This document shows, in pieces, positions 37,027 to 46,696 of a stretch of DNA of 49,381 bases (positions are counted from its first letter, which is position 1; the number at the start of each line of letters is the position of its first letter). Both the position numbers and the translations under genes were made by a program. The DNA comes from Streptacidiphilus melanogenes. Lineage in GTDB: Bacteria > Actinomycetota > Actinomycetes > Streptomycetales > Streptomycetaceae. Where the stretch lies: NCBI RefSeq assembly GCF_000787835.1, contig NZ_BBPP01000013.1, positions 104,059 through 153,439 of the forward strand, read 5' to 3'. The notes below the pieces were generated by a model, which searched no databases, was not told the DNA's origin, and saw nothing but the letters and a program-made list of their open reading frames with translations.

Positions 37027-38687
37027 CGGACGTCCACCGCGTCGCGCGCCCCCGGGCTGCGCTGGAAGGGGATGTGCACGGTGAGCACCGCGCCCCGGCC
37101 GCGGCCGACCTCCACACGGCCGCCGTTGCGGCGCGCGGCCTGGGCGACGAGCGCGAGACCGATCCCGCGCGCACCGGCCGGTCCGGGCTGCTTCGTGGAC
37201 CAGCCACGCTCGAAGATCCGCTCGACCGCGTCCGGCTCGATCCCGCGCCCGGTGTCGGCGACGCGGAGCAGCAGTTCGCGCGCGTCGGTCCGCGCGGCCA
37301 CCGTGACGGTGGGCGGGCCGTCGTGCTCGGCCGCGCCGTCGATCGCCGCGTCGATGGCGTTGTCGATCAGGTTGCCGAGCAGCGTCACCACATCCCGTGC
37401 GTTCAGCTGCTCCGGCAGCGCGTCGTCGATCCGGCTCTCCTCGGTCAGCACCAGGTCGACGCCCCGCTCGGCGGCCTGCGCGGCCTTGCCGAGCAGCAGC
37501 GCGGCCAGGACCGGCTCGTTGACGGCGCCGACGACGCGGTCGGTGAGCTGCTGGGCCAGCTCCAGCTCTGCGGTGGCGAAGTCGACCGCCTGCCGGTGCC
37601 GTCCGGTCTCGATGAGCGACACGACGGCGTGCAGCCGGTTCGCGGCCTCGTGCGCCTGCGCGCTCAGCGCCTCGGCGAAGCCGCGGACCGAGTCCAACTC
37701 GCCGCTCAGAGCCTGGAGTTCGGTGTGGTCACGGAGGGTGACCACGGTGCCGAGGTCGGGGCCGTCGCCGATGGGCGAGGTGTTGACCACGACGACCCGG
37801 TCGGCCGTCAGGTGCAGCTGGTCGCGGACGGGCTCGGCTCCGGCGACGGCGGCGCGCAGCGGTTCGGGCAGGTCCAGGTCCGCGAACGGCCGTCCCTCGG
37901 CCGGGTCTTCGAGGGCCAGCAGGTCGCGCGCCGCGTCGTTGCACAGCACGACGGTCCCGTCGCGGTCCAGCAGCACCAGGCCCTCGCGCACGGAGTGGAG
38001 CGTCGCCTGGTGGTACTCGTACAGGTGGCTGAGCTCAGCGGCGCCCATTCCGTGGGTGTGCCGTCGCAGGCGGCGGTTGGCCAGCCAGGTGCCGAGGCCG
38101 CCGAGCGCCAGGGCAGCCGCGGCGACCGCCACGAGCGCGGTGATCGCCCCGCGCAGCTGCCCGCTGAGCTGTTGCACCGTGATCCCGACACTGACCAGCG
38201 CGACGACCCTGCCGTGCGCGTCGCGGACCGGCGTGACCGCGCGCACGGACGGGCCGAGGGTGCCGGTGTAGGTCTCGGTGAAGGTGCGCCCGGCCAGGGC
38301 CGGGCCGATGTGCCCGAGGAAGTGCTTGCCGATCTCCGCCGGGTCGGGGTGGGTCCAGCGCACGCCGTGGGTGTCCATGATCGTGACGAAGTCGACGTCG
38401 GCGTCCCGGGTGACCTGTTGCGCGTACGGCTGCAGCACCGCGGTCGGGTCCGGCCGCTGGGCGGCCTGCACGACGGTCGGCGCGTCGGCGACGGTGGTGG
38501 CCGTGGCGACCACCTGCCGCTCGGCCGCCTGCTGGGCGCGGTCGCTGGTCAGCACGTAAGCGAGCACCGCGCAGCCGGCCACCACCAGCGTCACGATCAG
38601 CACCTGCACCGCGAACAGCTGCCCGGCCAGGCTCCGCGCGACGCGGTGGCGCCGGCGCGGGCGGGGGGTGGTGGTGCGGGCGGGCAT
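37023..38687 (-). CDS. Sensor histidine kinase of the CitA/DcuS family
   Basis: A 554-residue membrane sensor: first helix about 23-47, extracellular PAS-like (sCache) domain about 50-178 with the TPVRDAHGRVVALVSVGIT strand typical of citrate/C4-dicarboxylate sensors, second helix about 181-203, cytoplasmic PAS about 225-325, and a kinase core with the phosphorylation motif SAQAHEAANRLHAVV (His346). ATP-binding blocks are NLIDNAIDAA, VADTGRGIEP and GARGIGLALV. The ATG at 38687 is divergent from dctA. Sensing of C4-dicarboxylates or citrate is inferred from the family and neighbours. Confidence 0.93.
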   Translation of the reverse strand: MPARTTTPRPRRRHRVARSLAGQLFAVQVLIVTLVVAGCAVLAYVLTSDRAQQAAERQVVATATTVADAPTVVQAAQRPDPTAVLQPYAQQVTRDADVDFVTIMDTHGVRWTHPDPAEIGKHFLGHIGPALAGRTFTETYTGTLGPSVRAVTPVRDAHGRVVALVSVGITVQQLSGQLRGAITALVAVAAAALALGGLGTWLANRRLRRHTHGMGAAELSHLYEYHQATLHSVREGLVLLDRDGTVVLCNDAARDLLALEDPAEGRPFADLDLPEPLRAAVAGAEPVRDQLHLTADRVVVVNTSPIGDGPDLGTVVTLRDHTELQALSGELDSVRGFAEALSAQAHEAANRLHAVVSLIETGRHRQAVDFATAELELAQQLTDRVVGAVNEPVLAALLLGKAAQAAERGVDLVLTEESRIDDALPEQLNARDVVTLLGNLIDNAIDAAIDGAAEHDGPPTVTVAARTDARELLLRVADTGRGIEPDAVERIFERGWSTKQPGPAGARGIGLALVAQAARRNGGRVEVGRGRGAVLTVHIPFQRSPGARDAVDVR

Positions 38688-38736
38688 GTCGGCCAGTCTG
38701 CCAAGCCGCCCGACGCGATGAGTAGACCGCGGGCCG

Positions 38737-38751
38737 TGAACGATATGAACG
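38737..38751. promoter_or_regulatory. TGAACG direct repeats between the kinase and dctA
   Basis: Two TGAACG hexamers nine bases apart, followed by an AACGTGA segment, in the 156-bp space between the divergent kinase and dctA genes. Response regulators often bind tandem sites; this is the only obvious candidate here. Confidence 0.4.
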
Positions 38752-38843
38752 CAAACGTGACGGCCGCCACGCCCGCCCGGATATTCGTCGGAACCGGCCC
38801 GCCACCCCGGGCCCGTGGGAACGACCGGCAAGGGAGCCGCAGC

Positions 38844-40181
38844 ATGAGCACCGTCAGAGCCGCACGCGAACGCACGCACTATCTGTACCTGGCCGTGATC
38901 GCCGCCGTCCTGCTCGGCATCGTCGTCGGCCTGGCGGCACCGCACTTCGCCGTGAGTCTGAAGCCCGTCGGCACGGGCTTCGTGAACCTGATCAAGATGA
39001 TGATCAGCCCCGTCATCTTCACCACGATCGTGCTGGGCATCGGCTCGGTGTCCAAGGCCGCGAAGGTCGGCAAGGTCGGCGGCCTCGCGCTCGGCTACTT
39101 CCTGGTGATGTCGACGGTGGCGCTGGCCGTCGGCCTGGTGGTGGGCAATCTCGTCAACCCCGGCCACGGCCTGCACCTCACCGCGGAGCTGGCCAAGGCG
39201 GGCCACGCGCAGGCCGCGACCGGCGGCGCGGAGGGCACCTCGGACTTCGTGCTCGGCATGATCCCGACCACCCTGGTCTCCGCCCTCACCGGCGGCCAGG
39301 TGCTGCAGACGCTGCTGGTCGCCCTGCTGGTCGGCTTCGCGCTCCAGTCGCTGGGCGCGGCGGGCGCACCGGTCCTCCGAGGTGTCGAGCACCTGCAGAA
39401 GCTGGTCTTCCGGGTGCTTTCGATGATCATGTGGGCGGCCCCGGTGGGGGCGTTCGGCGCGATCGCCGCCGTGGTCGGCGCGTCGGGCTGGGCGGCGCTG
39501 AAGTCGCTGGCGATGATCATGCTGGGCTTCTACGCGAGCTGCGTGATCTTCGTGGTGCTGGTGCTCGGGCTGATGCTGCGTCTGTTCGCAGGCGTCAACG
39601 TGTTCGCGCTGCTGCGCTACCTGGGCCGCGAGTTCCTGCTGATCCTGTCCACCTCCTCCAGCGAGAGCGCGCTGCCGCGCCTGATCGCCAAGATGGAGCA
39701 CCTCGGCGTCAGCCGTCCGGTCGCGGGCGTCACCGTCCCGACGGGCTACAGCTTCAACCTGGACGGCACGGCCATCTACCTGACCATGGCCTCGCTGTTC
39801 ATCGCCCAGGCGATGGACCGGCCCATGGCGATCGGCCAGCAGATCTCGCTGCTGCTCTTCATGGTGATCGCCAGCAAGGGCGCCGCCGGCGTCACCGGCG
39901 CGGGCCTTGCCACCCTCGCGGGTGGCCTCCAGTCCCACCAGCCGGCCCTGGTCGACGGCGTCGGCCTCATCGTCGGCATCGACCGCTTCATGAGCGAGGC
40001 ACGCGCCCTGACCAACTTCGCGGGCAACGCCGTCGCCACCGTCCTCGTCGGCCACTGGACCGGCGAACTCGACCACGACCGCCTGCGCCTCGTCCTCGCC
40101 AGACGCCTCCCCTTCGACGAGTCCGCGGCGGCCGCCGACTCCCCCGTCGAGGTCCCGGTTCAGGCGCCGGCGACAGCGTAG
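38844..40181 (+). CDS. dctA: C4-dicarboxylate:cation symporter DctA
   Basis: Dicarboxylate/amino acid:cation symporter of 445 residues in the cytoplasmic membrane, importing succinate, fumarate or malate. Early helices give LIKMMISPVIFTTIVLGI; the re-entrant-loop and binding-site motifs LILSTSSSESALPRLIAKME, TVPTGYSFNLDGTAIYLTMA and LVDGVGLIVGIDRF are typical DctA rather than GltP. GGGAG lies upstream of the ATG at 38844. Divergent from the CitA/CitB-like pair, which likely controls it. It ends four bases before the convergent MFS gene, with no visible terminator. Confidence 0.95.
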   Translation: MSTVRAARERTHYLYLAVIAAVLLGIVVGLAAPHFAVSLKPVGTGFVNLIKMMISPVIFTTIVLGIGSVSKAAKVGKVGGLALGYFLVMSTVALAVGLVVGNLVNPGHGLHLTAELAKAGHAQAATGGAEGTSDFVLGMIPTTLVSALTGGQVLQTLLVALLVGFALQSLGAAGAPVLRGVEHLQKLVFRVLSMIMWAAPVGAFGAIAAVVGASGWAALKSLAMIMLGFYASCVIFVVLVLGLMLRLFAGVNVFALLRYLGREFLLILSTSSSESALPRLIAKMEHLGVSRPVAGVTVPTGYSFNLDGTAIYLTMASLFIAQAMDRPMAIGQQISLLLFMVIASKGAAGVTGAGLATLAGGLQSHQPALVDGVGLIVGIDRFMSEARALTNFAGNAVATVLVGHWTGELDHDRLRLVLARRLPFDESAAAADSPVEVPVQAPATA

Positions 40182-40185
40182 GCCC

Positions 40186-41670
40186 TCATACGTCGCCCTC
40201 GTCGTCCTCGACGCCGTGGCCCTCCTCGACGCTGTGGGAGTCCGTGAGGCTCAGCGCGCCACCCGCCGCGATCACGCCGACGACGACGGCCAGCAGGGCG
40301 TAGGTGATCCGCTCGCCACGGAAGAACGACTCGACGAGGCCGCTGCTCCAGACACCCTTCGGGAGCCGGGTGGTGACCAGCGCGGCGATCATGGTGCCGA
40401 CCACGGCGGTGCCGACGCTCGAGCCGACCTCCTGGGCGGTGTCGTTGAGGGCGGCGCCGACGGAGGTGCGGTTGCCGGGCATCGCGTCGACGAGGGCGAC
40501 CGCGCAGATCGTCATCACCGTGCGGAGACCGATCGTCATGACCACCATGCACACGGCGATGAAGGCGTAGCCGTGCTCGACGCCGAAGGACAGGACGGCC
40601 AGCGCGCCCGCCAGGCAGGCCGCGCCGATCAGGCAGGCGACGCGGTGGCCGAAGCGGCGCGCGAGCCACTCGGACAACGGGGTCGCGAGGAGCATCGTCA
40701 CGATGATGGGCAGGTTGGCCAGGCCCGCCCGGACCGGGCTCCAGCCGTAGGCGTACTGGAAGTGCAGGATCAGCCCGAACATCACACTGGCCATGGCGAT
40801 CGAGGTGCCGATCTGCGCGATGGCGGCGCCGCGGACGGTGCCGTCGGAGAACAACCGCAGGTCCAGCATGGGCGCCGCGCTGCGGCGCTCGTGCCGGACG
40901 AACGCGGTCGCGGCCACGACCGCGCCCGCGATCGAGGCGAGGGTGGGCGCGGAGAGCCAGCCGTTCTCCACGCCGCTGGTCAGCGCGTAGCAGGCGAGTC
41001 CGATGGCGGTGATGCTCAGGGCCGCGCCCGCCAGGTCGAGCGCGTCGTTCGTCAGGTCCTCCGGCCGGTCTGCGGGCACGCCCAGGCGGACGCCGAGGCA
41101 CGCGAGCACCGCGATCGGGGCGTTGACGACCAGCAGCCACTGCCAGCTCACGTGGGCCAGCGCGGTGCCGCCGAGCAGCGGGCCGAGGACGAAGCCGGAC
41201 ATGCCGACGACGATCATCACCGTCATGGCGCGCATCTGCAGGGCCTTGTCGTCGAACAGCCGGAAGACCAGCGAGTTCGTGATCGGCGCCATCGCCGCGG
41301 CGGCGACGCCCAGTGCGGCCCGAAGTGCGATGAGCTCGCCCGCAGTGCTGACGAACACGACGCACAGGCTGAGCGAGCCGAACACGGCCAGGCCGATCAG
41401 CAGCACGCGGCGGCGGCCGAACCGGTCGGCCGTCGAACCGGCCGTCAGCAGCAGCCCGCCGAAGGTGAGCGAGTACGCGCCGGTGACCCACTGCAGGGCG
41501 GTCGTGCCGCTGCCGAGGTCGCGGCCGATGGTGGGGAGCGCGATCGACAGCAGCGTGTTGTCGACCATCTCGACGAAGAAGGCGAGACAGAGGGCGGCCA
41601 GGGGTATCCAGGCCGCGCGGAGGGACGGATAGGTGCGTGACGTGGGGCGCTGAAGCGTGGCGGTGGTCAT
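40186..41670 (-). CDS. MFS efflux transporter, DHA2 14-TM family
   Basis: A 494-residue exporter. Helix 1 with CLAFFVEMVDNTLLSIALPT contains the D-N-T-I/L-V/S-ALP pattern of DHA2 transporters, followed by LLLTAGSTADRFGRRRVLL (motif A) and GMSGFVLGPLLGG (motif C, antiporter). A GGAGGACTGCC site precedes the ATG. It is divergent from a TetR-type regulator whose operators lie between them, the classical arrangement for inducible drug efflux. Substrate unknown. The C-terminus is acidic (EEGHGVEDDEGDV). Confidence 0.92.
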   Translation of the reverse strand: MTTATLQRPTSRTYPSLRAAWIPLAALCLAFFVEMVDNTLLSIALPTIGRDLGSGTTALQWVTGAYSLTFGGLLLTAGSTADRFGRRRVLLIGLAVFGSLSLCVVFVSTAGELIALRAALGVAAAAMAPITNSLVFRLFDDKALQMRAMTVMIVVGMSGFVLGPLLGGTALAHVSWQWLLVVNAPIAVLACLGVRLGVPADRPEDLTNDALDLAGAALSITAIGLACYALTSGVENGWLSAPTLASIAGAVVAATAFVRHERRSAAPMLDLRLFSDGTVRGAAIAQIGTSIAMASVMFGLILHFQYAYGWSPVRAGLANLPIIVTMLLATPLSEWLARRFGHRVACLIGAACLAGALAVLSFGVEHGYAFIAVCMVVMTIGLRTVMTICAVALVDAMPGNRTSVGAALNDTAQEVGSSVGTAVVGTMIAALVTTRLPKGVWSSGLVESFFRGERITYALLAVVVGVIAAGGALSLTDSHSVEEGHGVEDDEGDV

Positions 41671-41691
41671 GGCAGTCCTCCAATCGAATCC

Positions 41692-41708
41692 CGTTCGGTT
41701 ATCGAACG
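41692..41708. promoter_or_regulatory. TetR operator candidate 1
   Basis: CGTTCGGTTATCGAACG: perfect 6-bp arms around five bases, 22 bp upstream of the MFS ATG. Confidence 0.6.
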
Positions 41709-41725
41709 CCGTACGATGAGCTACG

Positions 41726-41742
41726 ATAGAACAACGTTCGAT
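41726..41742. promoter_or_regulatory. TetR operator candidate 2
   Basis: ATAGAACAACGTTCGAT: arms with one mismatch around three bases, sharing the GTTCGAT half-site with candidate 1 and lying 28 bp before the TetR-gene ATG. Two such sites would let the repressor control both genes. Confidence 0.55.
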
Positions 41743-41770
41743 ACGGTGCAAGGTCGAGGGGAAGCGAGCC

Positions 41771-42472
41771 ATGGCAAGCCCGAAGAACCGTCCGGGTCAG
41801 GGGCGCCGAAGGGCCTCACACTCGATGGAGTCCGTGCTCACCGAAACGGTGGCCCTGCTCGACGAGGCCGGCGCGCCCGCGCTCACCTTCCGTGCCCTGG
41901 CCCAGCGCCTCGGCGGCGGCGTCGCCAGCATCTACTGGTACGTCGCCAACAAGGACGAACTGCTCGACCTCGCCACCGACCACGTGATCGGCTCGATCCT
42001 GGCCGACATCGAGAGGCTGCCGGGCAGCGACGACCCCATCGACGACCTGCGCGCGATGGCCCTGGCCCTGTTCGACGCGATCGTGGACCGGCCCTGGCTG
42101 GGCGCCTACTTCATGCGCAACACCGACGCCCAGAGCAACTCCCTGCGCCTGTACGAGAAGCTCGGCCGGGAGACCCTACGGCTGAACCTCACACCCCGGC
42201 AGCGGTTCCACGCCGTCTCCGCCGTCATCGGCGTCGTCGTCGGCTCCGCCGTCGACCTGGGCCAGGAACCACCCCAGGAGGTCCTCGACGGCCACGTCGA
42301 CCGCGACCAGTTCCTCGGCCGCGCCGCCCAGGCCTGGCGCGAGCTCGACCCGCAGGACTTCCCCTTCGTCCACGAGATCGTCGACGAGTTCGACGGCCAC
42401 GACGACGCCGACCAGTTCCGCTCCGCACTGGAACTCACCCTCGCGGGCCTGCGGCTCCAGGCCGGTGCGTGA
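41771..42472 (+). CDS. TetR-family repressor
   Basis: A 233-residue regulator with N-terminal helix-turn-helix LTFRALAQRLGGGVASIYWY followed by VANKDELLDLATDHV, matching the TetR/TetR_C class, and a helical ligand domain with RQRFHAVSAVIGVVVGSAV. The gene is divergent from the DHA2 exporter. Ligand binding should release it from the two palindromes in the 100-bp intergenic region. The ATG at 41771 lies after GGGGAAGCGAG. Confidence 0.92.
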   Translation: MASPKNRPGQGRRRASHSMESVLTETVALLDEAGAPALTFRALAQRLGGGVASIYWYVANKDELLDLATDHVIGSILADIERLPGSDDPIDDLRAMALALFDAIVDRPWLGAYFMRNTDAQSNSLRLYEKLGRETLRLNLTPRQRFHAVSAVIGVVVGSAVDLGQEPPQEVLDGHVDRDQFLGRAAQAWRELDPQDFPFVHEIVDEFDGHDDADQFRSALELTLAGLRLQAGA

Positions 42473-42600
42473 GCGGCCCGCGCCTGCTCCCGCCTGCGTG
42501 AACCGCCGGCGTCGCGCTCCACTCCCGCGCGCTTCGCGCTCTCCGTCGGTAGGCCCCGGTGGCCATGGCCGTGGTGTCCGGCGTCGGGCATCGGTTCACG

Positions 42601-42641
42601 CGAAGAGCGGGGCCCTGCCGTCGGCAGGGCCCCGCTCTTCG
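42601..42641 (-). terminator. Terminator of aspS
   Basis: Perfect 20-bp inverted repeat CGAAGAGCGGGGCCCTGCCG and complement around one base, 15 bp past the aspS stop. It also faces the convergent tetR gene and can act on both. Confidence 0.93.
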
Positions 42642-42655
42642 CGACGTGCTGTGGC

Positions 42656-44440
42656 TTACTTCTGCTCGGCCTTCTCCGCCTGCTGCTCGGACTTCGGCTT
42701 CGCGTCGACGCCGGCCTCCTTGCGCTGCGCAGCCGTGATCGGCGTCGGGGCGCCGGTCAGCGGGTCGCCGCCGGTGGACGTCTTCGGGAAGGCGATGACG
42801 TCGCGGATCGTGTCGTAGCCGCCCAGCAGGGTGACCAGACGGTCCAGGCCCAGCGCGATGCCGCCGTGCGGCGGCGGGCCGAAGTCGAAGGCGTTCAGCA
42901 GGAAGCCGAACTGCGACTGCGCCTCCTCCTGGGACAGGCCGATCGCGTCGAAGGCCCGCTTCTGGACGTCCTTCTGGTGGATACGGATCGAGCCGCCGCC
43001 GATCTCCGAACCGTTGAGCACCAGGTCGTACGCGTTGGACAGCGCGTTGCCCGGGTCGGTGTCGAAGGTGGCCATGGACTCGGCCGTCGGCGCGGTGAAG
43101 GGGTGGTGCACCGCGTGCCAGCCCTGGAACTCGCCCTTGTCGTCCTCGATGGGCTCGAACATCGGGAAGTCGACGACCCAGAGAAAGGCCCACTTGGACT
43201 CGTCGATCAGCTCGCAGCGCTTGCCGATCTCCAGACGCGCCGCGCCCAGCAGCTCCTGCGAGGCGGTCTTCTTGCCCGCGGCGAAGAAGATGCAGTCGCC
43301 CGGCTTGGCACCGACCGCGTCGGCCAGGCCCGCGAGGTGCTCCTCGCTCAGGTTCTTCGCGACCGGGCCGCGCAGCTCGCCCGTCTCCTCGTCGATCAGC
43401 ACGTAGGCGAGGCCGCGCGCACCGCGCGCCTTCGCCCAGTCCTGCCAGGCGTCCAGCTGCTTGCGCGGCTGCGAGGCGCCACCCGGCATCACCACGGCGC
43501 CGACGTACGGGGCCTGGAAGACGCGGAAGGAGGTGCCGGTGAAGTACCCGGTCAGCTCGGTCAGCTCGTTGTCGAAGCGGACGTCGGGCTTGTCCGAGCC
43601 GTAACGGGACATGGCGTCCGCGTAGGACATGCGCGGCAGTGGCAGCGGCACCTCGTAGCCGAGGACCTCGCCCCACACGCGGGAGACGACCTCCTCGCCC
43701 AGCTTGAGGATGTCCTCCTGGTCGACGAAGGAGGCCTCGACGTCGAGCTGGGTGAACTCCGGCTGACGGTCGGCGCGGAAGTCCTCGTCACGGAAGCAGC
43801 GCGCGATCTGGTAGTAGCGCTCCATGCCCGCGACCATCAGCAGCTGCTTGAACAGCTGCGGGGACTGCGGCAGCGCGTACCAGTGGCCCGGCTGCAGGCG
43901 GACCGGGACGAGGAAGTCGCGGGCGCCCTCGGGGGTGGAGCGGGTGAGGTACGGCGTCTCGATGTCGAGGAAACCGTTCTCCTCCATCACCGTGCGGATG
44001 ATGTGGGTCGCGCGCGAGCGAAGGCGCAGCGCGCGGGCCGGGCCCTCACGACGCAGGTCCAGGTAGCGGTACTTGAGGCGGACCTCCTCGTTGACCGAAC
44101 CCGGCTCGTACTCGGCGACCTGGAACGGCAGCGCGGCAGCCTCGGAGAGCACCGTCAGCTCGGAGACGACGACCTCGACCTGGCCGGTCGGGATGTCGGG
44201 GTTCTCGTTGCCCTCGGGGCGGACCCGGACGTCACCGGTGATCTTGACGCACCACTCGGAGCGCAGCTCGCCGACCTCCTCCAGGTCGCGGAAGACGACC
44301 TGGACGGTGCCGGAGGCGTCCCGCACATCGACGAAGGCCACGCCGCCGTGGTCGCGGCGGCGGGCGACCCAGCCGGCGAGGGTGACGGTGGTGCCGGCGT
44401 GCTCCGGGCGGAGCGTGCCGGCCTCGTGGGTGCGGATCAC
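42656..44440 (-). CDS. aspS: Aspartyl-tRNA synthetase
   Basis: Class IIb synthetase of 594 residues, bacterial type. The OB anticodon-binding domain begins [20 protein letters not shown] and [20 protein letters not shown]; the catalytic core has [50 protein letters not shown] and the final [19 protein letters not shown] insertion occupies the middle. The GTG start overlaps the hisS stop by four bases. The short C-terminal Glu/Lys/Gln tail is typical. Confidence 0.98.
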   Translation of the reverse strand: MIRTHEAGTLRPEHAGTTVTLAGWVARRRDHGGVAFVDVRDASGTVQVVFRDLEEVGELRSEWCVKITGDVRVRPEGNENPDIPTGQVEVVVSELTVLSEAAALPFQVAEYEPGSVNEEVRLKYRYLDLRREGPARALRLRSRATHIIRTVMEENGFLDIETPYLTRSTPEGARDFLVPVRLQPGHWYALPQSPQLFKQLLMVAGMERYYQIARCFRDEDFRADRQPEFTQLDVEASFVDQEDILKLGEEVVSRVWGEVLGYEVPLPLPRMSYADAMSRYGSDKPDVRFDNELTELTGYFTGTSFRVFQAPYVGAVVMPGGASQPRKQLDAWQDWAKARGARGLAYVLIDEETGELRGPVAKNLSEEHLAGLADAVGAKPGDCIFFAAGKKTASQELLGAARLEIGKRCELIDESKWAFLWVVDFPMFEPIEDDKGEFQGWHAVHHPFTAPTAESMATFDTDPGNALSNAYDLVLNGSEIGGGSIRIHQKDVQKRAFDAIGLSQEEAQSQFGFLLNAFDFGPPPHGGIALGLDRLVTLLGGYDTIRDVIAFPKTSTGGDPLTGAPTPITAAQRKEAGVDAKPKSEQQAEKAEQK

Positions 44441-45717
44441 TGGAGCTTCTCCTTCAGGGTGGTGACGAGAGCGTCGAGGGCGACCGGGGTCTGGTCACCG
44501 GAACCGAGGTCCTTCAACTGAACCACGCCGTCGGCGAGATCACGCTCGCCGGCGACGATCGCGTAGCGGGCGCCGGAGCGGTCGGCGGCCTTGAAGCCGG
44601 CCTTGACGCTCTTGCCGCCGAAGAGCAGGTCGGCGGAGACGCCGTCGCGGCGCAGCTGGGTGACCAGGCCGAACAGGACGCGCTTGGCCTGCTCGCCGAG
44701 CGGGACGGCGAAGACGTCGGTGGCGGCCGGGACGTCGAGGACGACGCCCTCGGCCTCCAGCGCGAGCACGGTGCGGTCGACGCCGAGCGCCCAGCCGACG
44801 GACGGCAGCTCCGGGCCGCCGATCATCTCGGACAGGCCGTCGTAGCGACCGCCGCCGCCCACCGCGGACTGCGAACCGAGGCCGTCGTGGACGAACTCGA
44901 AGGTGGTGCGGGTGTAGTAGTCGAGGCCGCGGACCAGCTTCGGGTCGTCCTCGAAGGTGACGCCGGCGGCCAGCAGCAGCTCGCGGACCTGCTCGTGGTA
45001 GGCCTTGCAGTCCTCGCAGAGGTAGTCGACGAGCATCGGCGCGCCGCCCAGCTGGTCCTGGACCGACTGGCGCTTGTCGTCGAGCACGCGCAGCGGGTTG
45101 ATCTCCGCGCGGCGCATCGTCTCCTCGTCCAGGTCGAGACCGCGCAGGTAGTTCTGCAGGGCCTCGCGATAGACCGGGCGGCACTGCTTGTCGCCCAGGC
45201 TGTTCAGCAGAATGCGGAAGTTGCGCAGGCCCAGCGAGCGGTAGGCGTCGTCGGCCAGGATGATCAGCTCGGCGTCCAGCGCCGGGTCCTCGGCGCCGAT
45301 CGCCTCGGCGCCGACCTGCCAGAACTGGCGGTAGCGGCCCTTCTGCGGCTGCTCGTAGCGGTACTGAGAGCCGCTGTACCAGAGCTTGACCGGGAGGTTG
45401 CCGATCCGGTGCAGGTTGGCCTGGAGCGTCGCGCGCAGCACGGAGGCCGTCGCCTCGGGGCGCAGCGCGAGGTCCTGGCCCTCCTCCTTGCGCGAGGTGA
45501 GGGTGAACATCTCCTTGGTCACGATGTCGGTGGACTCACCGACACCGCGCGAGAAGAGGTTGACGTCCTCGAAGACCGGCGTCTCGACGTAGCCGTAGCC
45601 GGCCCGGCGCAGCGGCGCGGCCAGCGCCTCGCGCACCGCCAGCACGGTGCCGGCGGTGGCGGGAAGGATGTCGTAGGTGCCCTTGGCGGCCTGGAAGGCC
45701 TGGGAAGAACTGCTCAC
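44437..45717 (-). CDS. hisS: Histidyl-tRNA synthetase
   Basis: Class II synthetase of 426 residues. Visible are [34 protein letters not shown] (motif 2 region RPEATA), [20 protein letters not shown], the histidine-binding [15 protein letters not shown] and the motif 3 segment [15 protein letters not shown]. Start is the GTG at 45717, 22 bp after the metallo-beta-lactamase gene. It is coupled to aspS by a four-base overlap. Confidence 0.98.
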   Translation of the reverse strand: MSSSSQAFQAAKGTYDILPATAGTVLAVREALAAPLRRAGYGYVETPVFEDVNLFSRGVGESTDIVTKEMFTLTSRKEEGQDLALRPEATASVLRATLQANLHRIGNLPVKLWYSGSQYRYEQPQKGRYRQFWQVGAEAIGAEDPALDAELIILADDAYRSLGLRNFRILLNSLGDKQCRPVYREALQNYLRGLDLDEETMRRAEINPLRVLDDKRQSVQDQLGGAPMLVDYLCEDCKAYHEQVRELLLAAGVTFEDDPKLVRGLDYYTRTTFEFVHDGLGSQSAVGGGGRYDGLSEMIGGPELPSVGWALGVDRTVLALEAEGVVLDVPAATDVFAVPLGEQAKRVLFGLVTQLRRDGVSADLLFGGKSVKAGFKAADRSGARYAIVAGERDLADGVVQLKDLGSGDQTPVALDALVTTLKEKLQ

Positions 45718-45739
45718 GTCTCGTACTTCTCGTCTCTGT

Positions 45740-46447
45740 CTACAGTCCGCGGCGCTGGGCTGCGGTCGGCGCGGCGCTGCCGGCGACCTGGAGCAGGTAC
45801 GGATTGGCGGCGCGCTCGCGACCGATGGTGGTCTGGGGGCCGTGTCCGGAGAGGACCACGGTCTCGTCCGGCAGCGGCAGGCACACACGGGCCAGCGACT
45901 GCAGGAGGGCGTCGTGGTCGCCTCCGGGAAGATCGGTGCGTCCGACGGAGCCGGCGAAGAGCAGGTCGCCCGAGAAGAGCACCGGAGGCAGCTCCGGCGC
46001 GGCGGGCGTCCGAAAAGTCACCGACCCCCCGGTATGGCCGGGCGCGTGGTCGACCGTGATGTTCAGCCCCGCGAGCTCCAGCACGCTGCCGTCGGTGAGC
46101 ACCCGCACGTCGTCGGGCTCGCCGACGGTGATCTCGCCCATCAGCTGGGCCCCGAACGAACGGCCGAGGGCCTTCTCCGGATCGGAGAGCATGTAGCGGT
46201 CCTCGGGGTGGATCCACGCCGGGATGCCGCGCGCGCCGCAGACGGGGACGACCGAGGCCACGTGGTCGATGTGCCCGTGGGTGAGCACCACAGCGACCGG
46301 CTTCAGCCCGTGCTCGCGCACCGCCTCCTCGACACCGGCGGCGGCCTCGTGGCCCGGGTCCACGATGACGCACTCCTCTCCGGCGGCCGGGGCCACGAGG
46401 TAGCAGTTGGTGCCCCAGGCTCCAGCGGGAAAGCCGGCGATGAACAC
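45740..46447 (-). CDS. Metallo-beta-lactamase-fold hydrolase (glyoxalase II-like)
   Basis: A 235-residue zinc hydrolase. The metal motif THGHIDH is in [14 protein letters not shown], with later ligands in [22 protein letters not shown] and [13 protein letters not shown]. Members hydrolyse thioesters such as S-lactoyl thiols; in an actinomycete a mycothiol adduct is conceivable. It sits directly upstream of hisS and is divergent from a cyclophilin gene, a pairing also found in mycobacteria. GTG start at 46447 after AGGGA. Confidence 0.92.
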   Translation of the reverse strand: MFIAGFPAGAWGTNCYLVAPAAGEECVIVDPGHEAAAGVEEAVREHGLKPVAVVLTHGHIDHVASVVPVCGARGIPAWIHPEDRYMLSDPEKALGRSFGAQLMGEITVGEPDDVRVLTDGSVLELAGLNITVDHAPGHTGGSVTFRTPAAPELPPVLFSGDLLFAGSVGRTDLPGGDHDALLQSLARVCLPLPDETVVLSGHGPQTTIGRERAANPYLLQVAGSAAPTAAQRRGL

Positions 46448-46696
46448 GTGGGTCCCTACTCGCGTCGAGAAATGGCGGTGAATGCGGTGAATGCTGTCAG
46501 CAGGGTACCGGCGGCGGGGGACGGATCGCGAACCGTATCCGGGGTCCGCCTGTCGCCTCATCGGCTGCTTTCACCGCGCGTTTACAGAATTGCTCCCTAC
46601 ACTGGGCCGCCGTCGGGTGGGAAGATCCCTCCGCGACAGGATCGAACGACGACGTACGGACGACGTACGAACGACTTCACGGTAGGAGTGTGGGCG

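Noticed and set aside
37074-38843. 590-codon N-terminal extension of DctA
   Set aside because: Antisense to the sensor kinase; DctA has its own ATG and ribosome-binding site at 38844 and a normal length from there.
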